From assembly GCA_035267815.1 (NCBI GenBank), contig DATFLK010000089.1, forward strand, positions 1 through 8,915: DNA of 8,915 nt, given 5' to 3'. Numbering within the stretch: the first letter of the stretch is position 1; each line of letters opens with the position of its first letter. The notes beneath the pieces were generated by a model. It ran no database searches, was not told the origin of the DNA, and saw only the letters and a list, made by a program, of their open reading frames with translations. This stretch comes from DATFLK01 sp035267815. GTDB lineage: Bacteria > Pseudomonadota > Zetaproteobacteria > Mariprofundales > Mariprofundaceae. The translations under genes were made by a program, and so were the position numbers. Below, piece after piece: positions 1 through 5,833 of the stretch.

Positions 1-884
1 GCCAACACCACCGATACCTGATCCATGTTGACCAGCGCATGCTCGGAGCCAATGAATACCTTCACGCCGCTGGCATCCTGCGTCATCTCGGTGACAAGGC
101 GCAGCAGCGTCTCCTTTTCATCAAAGGCCGTCAACAGCGAACGAATCGTATCGACTACAGACAGCTCAGGCACGTCGAGCAGTTGTCGCTGGCCGGAAAC
201 GAAGAGGTCCGTCTGGTCGGCAGCTGGCGCATCCGCCCACTGGACCAGCTCGTCTGTCAGGCCGCGAATGCGCAGACGATCATCTTCCATGGCATGTAAA
301 AGTCGCTGCTTCGCCTGCGAGATCTCGCAACCGGAGAGAATCTCCGACAGCCGACGCGATATCTCCGGCAACCTCGAATCCGACAGGTCACTGCCACGTG
401 AAATCAGCCGATTCTGTACCTCGCCCTGTTCGGAGACGATCACTGCCAATACCTTTTCCGAGGAGATCGGCACCAGTTCGATCTTGTGGATACGGGAGAA
501 ACCGCGTTCGGCGACCGACACCAGGCCGGCATAATGGGTCAGTTTCGCCAGTTCGTCGCTGGCGCGATGCAATACGTCATCCACTGTAAGCGCTTCGAGG
601 CGCGATGCCACCATCTGCTCGGCCTGCCGCCTGATATCCGGACTGACAATCATCAGACTGTCGACAAAATAGCGCAGCCCCATATCGGTCGGAATACGGC
701 CGGCGGAAGTGTGCGGTGCATACAACATTCCGAGCCTCTCCAACTCGTTCATAGCATTACGGATAGAGGCAGAGCTCAGGGCCAGTTCGGCGGATGTCGA
801 CAGCATACGGGACCCGACAGGCTGACCCGTTTCCAGATAAGCCTTGACCACCTCGTTCAAGATGACCTGATGACGTTCCTTCAT
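1..884 (-). CDS. hrcA: Heat-inducible transcription repressor HrcA (3' end outside window)
   Basis: HrcA is a DNA-binding repressor that holds chaperone genes off by binding the CIRCE operator; in the family, GroEL helps keep it active. About 294 codons are visible, starting at the ATG at 884-882 with a GGGAG ribosome site just upstream. The N-terminal winged helix-turn-helix (residues about 1-80) is clear: QPVGSRML at 21-28, SSASIRNAMNELERLG around 37-52 and the family signature HTSAGRIPT at 58-66, followed by the RYFVDSL segment. The middle and C-terminal part carries the expected HrcA core, ending in VKVFIGSEHALVNM before the window edge. About 45-50 residues are probably missing, compared with the usual length near 340. 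A CIRCE-like site lies at its promoter, so autoregulation is likely. Genes such as grpE and dnaK often follow hrcA, but they would lie outside this window. Identification is secure. Confidence 0.96.
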   Translation of the reverse strand, partial: MKERHQVILNEVVKAYLETGQPVGSRMLSTSAELALSSASIRNAMNELERLGMLYAPHTSAGRIPTDMGLRYFVDSLMIVSPDIRRQAEQMVASRLEALTVDDVLHRASDELAKLTHYAGLVSVAERGFSRIHKIELVPISSEKVLAVIVSEQGEVQNRLISRGSDLSDSRLPEISRRLSEILSGCEISQAKQRLLHAMEDDRLRIRGLTDELVQWADAPAADQTDLFVSGQRQLLDVPELSVVDTIRSLLTAFDEKETLLRLVTEMTQDASGVKVFIGSEHALVNMDQVSVVL

Positions 885-963
885 AATCTCCCGGTTGAAT
901 GGTGAATGTTTCAATCAACTATTTGATATAGGACCGGTACGGCCGCAGGCACCGCACGAAGGC

Positions 964-990
964 ATGGCACTCCATGCGGATGAGTGCCAT
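964..990. promoter_or_regulatory. CIRCE-like operator (HrcA binding site)
   Basis: A perfect inverted repeat: ATGGCACTC at 964-972 and GAGTGCCAT at 982-990, separated by exactly 9 bases. The known CIRCE consensus is TTAGCACTC-N9-GAGTGCTAA. The inner GCACTC/GAGTGC halves and the 9-base spacer match exactly, while the outer three bases differ in both arms but stay complementary. It lies 79 bases upstream of the hrcA start codon, directly at the -10 box of the proposed hrcA promoter. It is most likely the site through which HrcA represses its own operon. Confidence 0.88.
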
Positions 991-1019
991 ATCTACTCAT
1001 TCGACCCTGCGGTTGTCAA
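990..1019 (-). promoter_or_regulatory. Putative sigma70 promoter of hrcA
   Basis: On the minus strand a perfect TTGACA (1019-1014) is followed after 18 bases by TAGATA (995-990), a moderate -10 match. Transcription would start near 983, inside the CIRCE-like repeat that begins at 990. This is the usual layout for an HrcA-repressed promoter, with the operator covering the start site. The leader to the hrcA start codon would be about 100 bases. The -35 box is strong and the -10 box is weak, so the call rests partly on the position of the operator. Confidence 0.65.
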
Positions 1020-1058
1020 TCTCGCGCTCCCGACCCACCACAATCGGTCAGCCAGCGT

Positions 1059-1086
1059 TTGACATCGTCCGTCGTCGGCCTATACT
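1059..1086 (+). promoter_or_regulatory. Strong sigma70 promoter of rplM-rpsI
   Basis: TTGACA at 1059-1064 and TATACT at 1081-1086 are separated by 16 bases. This is a perfect -35 box and a 5 of 6 match to the -10 box. Transcription should begin near 1093, giving a short leader of about 35-40 bases that contains the AGGAG ribosome site at 1116-1120. A near-consensus promoter is expected for an abundant ribosomal protein operon. No attenuator-like structure is evident in the short leader. Confidence 0.82.
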
Positions 1087-1129
1087 CCGCCGCCTTTGAA
1101 GAAACGGCCTGATTTAGGAGTAGAGTGGC

Positions 1130-1561
1130 ATGCGTACTTGGACCGTCCGTCCCGGTGATATTGATCGTCAGTGGTTTGTTGTAGATGCCAAAGATGTGGT
1201 GCTCGGTCGGCTGGCCACCAAGGTGGCTACCGTGCTGCGCGGCAAGCATCGCCCGCAATATACCCCGCACGCTGACTGCGGCGACCATGTGGTCATCATC
1301 AATGCTGACAAGATCAGGGTCACCGGCCGCAAAGAATATCAGAAAACCTATTATCGCCACAGCGGTTATGCCGGCGGACTCAAGAGCTTGGTGCTGAAAG
1401 ACATGCGCGAGAAGCATCCCGAACGCATCATCGAATCCGCTGTCAGGGGCATGCTCCCGAAGAATGCCCTCGGCCGTAAGATCTTTACGAAACTGAAAGT
1501 CTATGCGGGTGAAGAGCACCCCCATCAGGCCCAGCAGCCCAAAGCGCTGAGCCTGGATTAA
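1130..1561 (+). CDS. rplM: 50S ribosomal protein L13
   Basis: L13 is an early-assembling protein of the large ribosomal subunit that binds 23S rRNA. The 143-residue product has the usual bacterial length (E. coli 142) and clear family blocks: WFVVDAKDVVLGRLAT near the N-terminus, LRGKHRPQYTPHADCGDHVV in the middle, then INADKIRVTGRK, AVRGMLPKNALGR and the C-terminal LKVYAGEEHPHQAQQP. The start is supported by AGGAG 9 bases upstream and a strong promoter. It is the first gene of a two-gene operon with rpsI, 20 bases apart, which is the standard bacterial arrangement. Nothing is unusual in the protein. Confidence 0.99.
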   Translation: MRTWTVRPGDIDRQWFVVDAKDVVLGRLATKVATVLRGKHRPQYTPHADCGDHVVIINADKIRVTGRKEYQKTYYRHSGYAGGLKSLVLKDMREKHPERIIESAVRGMLPKNALGRKIFTKLKVYAGEEHPHQAQQPKALSLD

Positions 1562-1581
1562 CGACGAGGTAGAGGACACAG

Positions 1582-1974
1582 ATGGCAGAAGCAACGTACG
1601 GTGGCACCGGACGCCGCAAACGCAGCATAGCTCGCGTAAACATCACCCCGGGAAGCGGGAAGTTCGAGGTCAATGGTCGTGAGATCAGCGAATATTTCCC
1701 CGTTGAGATCATTCGCCAGATGGCGCTCTCTCCGCTTGCCCTGACCCAGATGAGCGGCCGCCTTGATGTGCGCGTCAAGGTCCACGGCGGCGGTATCAGC
1801 GGTCAGGCTGGCGCCATTCGTCACGGACTGGCCCGCGCCCTGGTGGAGTACGACTCGGGACTCCGTCCGCAGGTCAAGCAGGCAGGCTTTTTGACGCGTG
1901 ACGCCCGTAAGGTCGAGCGCAAGAAGTACGGCCTAAAGAAGGCCCGCCGCGCACCGCAGTTCTCCAAGCGCTAA
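1582..1974 (+). CDS. rpsI: 30S ribosomal protein S9
   Basis: S9 is a small-subunit protein whose basic C-terminal tail reaches into the P-site region of the 30S head. The 130 residues match the family length. Visible blocks are YGGTGRRKRSIARV near the N-terminus, VNGREISEYFP, VKVHGGGISGQAGAIRHGLARAL in the middle, and GFLTRDARKVERKKYGLKKA leading to the invariant end PQFSKR, with the terminal arginine that contacts tRNA. AGAGGA 5 bases upstream of the ATG supports the start. It is the second gene of the rplM operon and is followed by a strong terminator. Confidence 0.99.
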   Translation: MAEATYGGTGRRKRSIARVNITPGSGKFEVNGREISEYFPVEIIRQMALSPLALTQMSGRLDVRVKVHGGGISGQAGAIRHGLARALVEYDSGLRPQVKQAGFLTRDARKVERKKYGLKKARRAPQFSKR

Positions 1975-1999
1975 ACCGGAACTGCAGTTTCAAACATGG

Positions 2000-2031
2000 A
2001 CGGGAGAGGCGATGCCTCTCCCGTTTTTTTT
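2000..2031 (+). terminator. Rho-independent terminator of rplM-rpsI
   Basis: A perfect 11-bp stem (2000-2010 pairs with 2014-2024) with a 3-base GAT loop is followed by a run of eight T residues (2024-2031). It starts 25 bases after the rpsI stop codon. This is a textbook intrinsic terminator, and it separates the ribosomal operon from argC. Confidence 0.95.
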
Positions 2032-2086
2032 GCTACCGGGGCTCTTTTCTTTACCCCGCATACGGAATACGTAGCATGGAGGAGTT

Positions 2087-3118
2087 ATGATTACATCCGT
2101 CGCCATACTGGGAGCTACGGGCTATACCGGAGCTGAATTGATTCGGCTGATCGAACGCCATCCGCATCTCGAGGTCCGGCATGTCTCCGCACACAGCCAG
2201 GCCGGCAAACCGCTGCATGCAACCCTGCCCGGCATCGCCGGCCCGGCCTCCGAACTGATGCTCGCCTCTGTCGACGATGCACTTCCGGATGATGTCGAAC
2301 TGGTTTTTACCGCCCTGCCACACGGTGCGGCAGCCAAAAGCGTCAAACAGGCGCTCGATGCGGATAAACATGTCGTCGACCTCTCGGCCGATTTCCGGCA
2401 CCACGATACCGACAACTACGAGGCGGCCTACGGGAAGCCGCACCCCTTCCCCGACCTGCTCGATTCGGCTGTCTACGGCATCACCGAATTCGCCCGCACC
2501 CGACTGGGCGGTGCCCGGCTGGTAGCCAACCCCGGCTGCTACCCGACATGTATCCTGCTGCCGTTGGTGCCGCTGCTTGCATCCGGACTGCTGGAGACGG
2601 AGAACATCATTGTCGATGCGAAATCAGGCGCGTCGGGTGCCGGCCGCAAGGTACAGACCGACTTCATCTTCTGTGAAGTGAATGAAGGTCTTCGGTCGTA
2701 CGGCCTACCCAGACATCGTCATGCATGGGAGATCGAGGAGTGGGCAGACAACCTCTCGGGCAGAGCTGCGCACATCCGTTTCACTCCCCATCTGATTCCC
2801 ATGACCCGCGGGATGCTGGCCACCCTCCATCTGCGCGGCAAAGACCCCCGGGCATGGCACAACATTCTCGAGCAGAATTTTGCGCACGATCCCTTTGTGC
2901 GCGTCCTGCCGTATGGCCAGCTTCCGGGAACGAAATCCGTTGCCGGCAGCAATCGCTGTGACATCGGCATCGTCGCCATCTCTGAAAATGAGGCGGTGGT
3001 CATCAGCTGTCTGGACAACCTCCTGAAGGGTGCGGCTGGACAGGCCATCCAGAACGCCAATGCCGTCTTCGGCTGGGACGAAACCGAAGGGCTCGACATC
3101 AACGCCACCTGGCCATGA
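2087..3118 (+). CDS. argC: N-acetyl-gamma-glutamyl-phosphate reductase
   Basis: ArgC catalyses the third step of arginine synthesis in the cytoplasm, the NADPH-dependent reduction of N-acetylglutamyl-5-phosphate to the semialdehyde. The 343-residue protein has the N-terminal dinucleotide-binding motif GATGYTGAELIRL (residues 9-21), the catalytic cysteine in NPGCYPT (C151), the KSGASGAGRK loop around 179-188 and the HRH segment at 210-212 that holds the catalytic histidine. Length is typical. A strong TGGAGGAG site lies directly before the ATG. The gene is the first of a dense run of five genes and its stop overlaps the next start (ATGA). I see no convincing promoter or ArgR box in the 55 bases between the upstream terminator and the ATG. 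Identification is secure. Confidence 0.98.
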   Translation: MITSVAILGATGYTGAELIRLIERHPHLEVRHVSAHSQAGKPLHATLPGIAGPASELMLASVDDALPDDVELVFTALPHGAAAKSVKQALDADKHVVDLSADFRHHDTDNYEAAYGKPHPFPDLLDSAVYGITEFARTRLGGARLVANPGCYPTCILLPLVPLLASGLLETENIIVDAKSGASGAGRKVQTDFIFCEVNEGLRSYGLPRHRHAWEIEEWADNLSGRAAHIRFTPHLIPMTRGMLATLHLRGKDPRAWHNILEQNFAHDPFVRVLPYGQLPGTKSVAGSNRCDIGIVAISENEAVVISCLDNLLKGAAGQAIQNANAVFGWDETEGLDINATWP

Positions 3119-3846
3119 CCACCTCCTGGCACCGCCGTCTGTTGCAGGGGCTTGTCCTGCCAAGACAGATCATGGTGGTCGACCCGCTCAGCGGACAGCG
3201 CGTTCGCCGCTTTCAGGTACGCTGGATCACGCTGCTGGCCGTCATGATCGCTCTTCTTTCGGGTGCCGCCCTGCTGGGATATCGCCTCACCGTACCGCAT
3301 ACCACCAACGACGCCCTGCTGCCTCAGTATCTGCAACTGCAACGGGCGCACAAAAAGGTGCAGAACCGGCTGGCAGAAACCGAGGCGGCGCTGGAACTCA
3401 AGAACAAGCAGTTTGATGCGCTCGAGAAGACCCTCGATGACCAGCGCGGTAGGCTGGAACAGCTGAAACAGCGCATCACCATGTACGACAGTATTCTTGA
3501 TGCCCGCCGGGCCGGCAAGACACGCATCCTGCAGGCGAAGGCGGCCTGGCAGGACAAGAATGTCCTGACCTACGACATCGTGCTGGTCAAGGGCGGCAAC
3601 TATCCCCGTTACGTCCACGGAAAACTGCGCCTCTATGTCAGCGACGGGGCCGGCCACAAGCAGCTGCTTCATCTCGGTCACAAAGCACCGGAGTTGCCTT
3701 ACAAGATGGAAACCCATACCTTCCTTCATGGCAGTATCCAATGGAAAGAGGATTGGCGGCCGGACCATATGCAGATTATCCGCATCGACCGGCACGGCTC
3801 CGAAGGCGATCAGACCGAGATCGCGATTCAGGGAGGAATGGCATGA
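3115..3846 (+). CDS. Membrane-anchored coiled-coil protein, DUF6776-like
   Basis: Function unknown. The 243-residue product has a basic cytoplasmic N-terminus (about 1-36), one hydrophobic segment at about 38-56 (ITLLAVMIALLSGAALLGY), a charged heptad-like region at about 70-125 rich in L, E, K, Q and R that should form a coiled coil, and a C-terminal region (about 150-237) of alternating strand-like sequence, TYDIVLVKGG to HMQIIRIDR. This architecture and the position between argC and a bactofilin gene match the uncharacterised DUF6776 proteins of proteobacteria; that family name comes from memory of layout and sequence style. The C-terminal part would lie in the periplasm. The start overlaps the argC stop (ATGA), implying translational coupling. 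The next gene, a bactofilin, also starts in an ATGA overlap. A role with bactofilin in envelope shape or organisation is inference. Confidence 0.8.
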   Translation: MTTSWHRRLLQGLVLPRQIMVVDPLSGQRVRRFQVRWITLLAVMIALLSGAALLGYRLTVPHTTNDALLPQYLQLQRAHKKVQNRLAETEAALELKNKQFDALEKTLDDQRGRLEQLKQRITMYDSILDARRAGKTRILQAKAAWQDKNVLTYDIVLVKGGNYPRYVHGKLRLYVSDGAGHKQLLHLGHKAPELPYKMETHTFLHGSIQWKEDWRPDHMQIIRIDRHGSEGDQTEIAIQGGMA

Positions 3847-4280
3847 GGATCAACAACAAACCTTCGACACCGGTCAGAACCGATAATCTCCAGATCGACA
3901 CCCTAATCGGCGAACACTCCAGCTTTAACGGCGAGCTCTCCTTTGAGGGCGCAGTGCGCATCGACGGAAGGTTTGAAGGCAATCTCAGCTCCCGGAAGGA
4001 CGGCACCCTTATCATCAGTGAAGCGGCCGAGGTAGTCGGTGAGGTGGATGTTCCCAACCTAGTACTGCACGGCACGATCCAGGGCAACGTCCGCGCCACC
4101 AAGAGCCTCAAACTGGGCCCCAGCGGAAAACTAAACGGCGATGTCGAATATGCCCTGATCACGTTGAGCGAAGGTGCCGCCATCAACGGACGCTGCAGCC
4201 GTATCGCCGACAAGGAACCGGCCATGCAGCCGGGGACCGACACGACGGCCGAAGCTCAGGCACAACCCTCTCAGGCTTGA
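3843..4280 (+). CDS. Bactofilin (polymer-forming cytoskeletal protein)
   Basis: Bactofilins assemble without nucleotides into filaments on the inner face of the cytoplasmic membrane and help localise cell-wall or polar proteins. The 145-residue protein has a short N-terminal tail, a core of short repeated beta-strand units at about 19-120 (DTLIGEHSSFNGELSFEGAVRI, then DGRFEGNLSS, VVGEVDVPNLVLHGTIQGNV and SGKLNGDVEYALITLSEGAAINGR, each with the G-x-x-x-G spacing of a beta helix), and a low-complexity Ala/Gln/Thr tail. I chose the ATG at 3843 because GGAGG lies 6 bases upstream and it overlaps the previous stop; the open frame extends further upstream but there it only shadows the preceding gene. 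The pairing with a membrane coiled-coil protein suggests that protein may be its anchor or partner. Confidence 0.93.
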   Translation: MRINNKPSTPVRTDNLQIDTLIGEHSSFNGELSFEGAVRIDGRFEGNLSSRKDGTLIISEAAEVVGEVDVPNLVLHGTIQGNVRATKSLKLGPSGKLNGDVEYALITLSEGAAINGRCSRIADKEPAMQPGTDTTAEAQAQPSQA

Positions 4281-4783
4281 TCTCTCCCTACCTCGAGTGG
4301 CATCCGCAGATCGCGGATCACGTATTCGTCGCCGATTCCGCCGATGTCATCGGTCGTGTACATATCGGAGCCGATGCCAGCATCTGGCATCAGAGCGTAC
4401 TGCGCGGCGATGTGGAGGAGATCATCATCGGCAAACGCAGCAACATCCAAGACCACTGCACGCTGCACACCAGCCATGGCGCCACCCCCTGCATTGTCGG
4501 CGATGATGCCACCGTAGGGCATCGCGTCATCCTGCACGGATGCGAGATCGGCGAGTTCTGCCTAGTCGGCATGGGTTCCATCGTCATGGACCGCGCCGTC
4601 CTGGAGACGGGCTGTCTTCTGGCGGCAGGCTCGCTCGTCACCGAAGGGAAGATTCTGCGCAGTGGATATCTGTATGCCGGCAGCCCCGCCCGCGAACGCC
4701 GCGAACTGACGGTGGCCGAGAAGGACTTTCTCCGGCACTCGGCGGCACACTACGTCGAACTGGCCAGAGCGCATCAATCCTGA
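4277..4783 (+). CDS. Gamma-class carbonic anhydrase-like hexapeptide-repeat protein (YrdA family)
   Basis: A left-handed beta-helix protein of the gamma carbonic anhydrase superfamily, 168 residues. It closely follows the YrdA pattern: IGKRSNIQDHCTLHTSHG, DDATVGHRVILHGCEIG, LVGMGSIVMDRAVLE, LLAAGSLVTEGK and SGYLYAGSPARERRELT. The three metal-ligand histidines of the family correspond to H64, H82 and H87, all present. Relatives form trimers with a metal at each subunit interface. Some hydrate CO2, while many have no measured activity, so the enzymatic role is uncertain. The start is a TTG overlapping the bactofilin stop (TTGA); no in-frame ATG occurs before about residue 99, and the fold needs the N-terminal repeats. 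The ribosome site is weak, which fits translational coupling. The downstream phosphatase begins 4 bases after the stop. Confidence 0.92.
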   Translation: MISPYLEWHPQIADHVFVADSADVIGRVHIGADASIWHQSVLRGDVEEIIIGKRSNIQDHCTLHTSHGATPCIVGDDATVGHRVILHGCEIGEFCLVGMGSIVMDRAVLETGCLLAAGSLVTEGKILRSGYLYAGSPARERRELTVAEKDFLRHSAAHYVELARAHQS

Positions 4784-4787
4784 ATCC

Positions 4788-5753
4788 ATGCAGCAAGGTT
4801 TCGCTGCCATCGACATCGGCTCCAACACCCTGCGCCTGCTGATCGCCGAACCATCCGCAGGGAGAGACAAAACACACTGGCATCAACTGGCATACGATCA
4901 CTACATCACCCGTCTCGGTGAAGGCCTTCATACAGAGGGTCGGCTTGGCGAGACGGGAATGGCGCGCGCCCTGGAAGGACTTCAACAGTTCGCCCATCGT
5001 ATCACCGAATACGGCATCGCCCCTGAATGCGTCAATGCTGTCGCAACAGCGGCCATGCGCGAAGCGAAAAACGGGCAGACCTTTCTGGACCGGATCGGGC
5101 AGGAGACCGGCATCACACCGCATATCATCAGCGGTAACGAGGAGGCGGCCACCTGCCTAGCCGGTGCAGCGTCGGTGCTGGACGAACAGACACGGCGAGA
5201 CATGCTGCTGTTCGATATCGGGGGCGGAAGCACAGAGTTCATTCGCGCCGGGAACGGACTCATGCGCGATGCGATCAGCCGGAAACTTGGGGTTGTCCGG
5301 CTTGTGGAGGCACACCTGCACAGCGACCCACCCTCGACAGCCGACTACAGAGCGATGATCGACACGGCCAAACAGCATCTGGAGCAGGTGGCATCATTCT
5401 GGAAAGATGCAAAGCCGCCCTCCCACCTAGTCGGCACCGCCGGCACTATCACGACGCTGGCTGCGATCCATCTGGAGCTTGTCCCCTACGATGCCGAACG
5501 GGTCAACAACCATGTCATGCTGATAGAGGATGTTCACATGCTGCGTGACCATCTTCTCTCCATGTCCCATGAGCAGCGCACCGCAATCCCAGCCATCGAA
5601 CCGGGACGCGCCGACCTGATCATTGCGGGACTGGCCATCGTGGAAGCAGTCATGCGGCGCTGGCACTACGACCGGCTTGTCACCGTCGATGCGGGCTTGC
5701 TTGAAGGTGCTTGGCTACAGGCAGCCGCCAGCGAATCTCGCAAGGTTGAATAA
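4788..5753 (+). CDS. Short Ppx/GppA family phosphatase (exopolyphosphatase or pppGpp phosphohydrolase)
   Basis: An ASKHA-fold phosphatase that in relatives removes terminal phosphates from polyphosphate or converts pppGpp to ppGpp. The 321-residue form has only the two-lobed catalytic region. Motifs visible: phosphate-1 AIDIGSNTLRLLI (7-19, with D9), ATAAMREAKNG (86-96), the catalytic glutamate region ISGNEEA (114-120), phosphate-2 LFDIGGGSTEF (141-151) and GTAGTITTLAAI (216-227), then RADLIIAGLAIVEAVM near the C-terminus. Proteins near 500 residues carry an extra helical C-terminal region that is absent here, as in the shorter Aquifex-type enzymes. Sequence alone does not decide between Ppx and GppA activity. 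No clear Shine-Dalgarno is seen; the ATG follows the previous stop by 4 bases, suggesting coupling. It is the last gene of the argC run. Confidence 0.93.
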   Translation: MQQGFAAIDIGSNTLRLLIAEPSAGRDKTHWHQLAYDHYITRLGEGLHTEGRLGETGMARALEGLQQFAHRITEYGIAPECVNAVATAAMREAKNGQTFLDRIGQETGITPHIISGNEEAATCLAGAASVLDEQTRRDMLLFDIGGGSTEFIRAGNGLMRDAISRKLGVVRLVEAHLHSDPPSTADYRAMIDTAKQHLEQVASFWKDAKPPSHLVGTAGTITTLAAIHLELVPYDAERVNNHVMLIEDVHMLRDHLLSMSHEQRTAIPAIEPGRADLIIAGLAIVEAVMRRWHYDRLVTVDAGLLEGAWLQAAASESRKVE

Positions 5754-5773
5754 TCAAACAGGCTTTCTATGAT
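5746..5773 (+). promoter_or_regulatory. Putative sigma70 promoter of degQ
   Basis: TTGAAT (5746-5751) and TATGAT (5768-5773) are 16 bases apart, matching 4 of 6 and 5 of 6 of the sigma70 boxes. The -35 box overlaps the stop codon of the preceding gene. Transcription would start near 5780, with a leader of about 55 bases to the degQ ATG. The 80-base gap contains no terminator, so read-through from the argC run is also possible. Confidence 0.5.
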
Positions 5774-5833
5774 GCCATCTTCTGATTCACTCGCCCCTGC
5801 GTTGCCAACCCATGTCCAACAAGGAGAAACCGC

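Noticed and set aside
25..534. Rightward 169-codon open frame opposite hrcA
   Set aside because: It lies wholly antisense to the well-conserved HrcA coding sequence, has low-complexity Ser/Arg-rich content and no recognisable domain.
925..953. Second hrcA promoter closer to the start codon
   Set aside because: TATATC on the minus strand (930-925) looks like a -10 box, but the bases at the -35 position (GGTGCC) do not match.
1016..1594. Leftward 192-codon open frame opposite rplM
   Set aside because: It covers the strong rplM promoter and the whole L13 gene in antisense, and no family is recognisable.
2032..2086. ArgR box or promoter upstream of argC
   Set aside because: Short symmetric pieces such as TACG-N5-CGTA and CGGGG-N12-CCCCG occur, but nothing resembles an ARG box or a well-spaced pair of promoter boxes.
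2719..3795. Leftward 358-codon open frame opposite argC and the DUF6776-like gene
   Set aside because: It spans the junction of two real genes in antisense; its length is explained by the high GC content and codon bias of the opposite strand.
3741..3842. Upstream extension of the bactofilin frame
   Set aside because: The extra 34 codons overlap the conserved end of the preceding gene and read as an Arg-rich shadow; a good ribosome site and ATGA overlap mark 3843 as the start.
5755..5786. Sigma-E type promoter for the protease gene
   Set aside because: A TCTGA at 5781-5785 resembles a sigma-E -10 box, but no GAACTT-like -35 box is found at the right distance.
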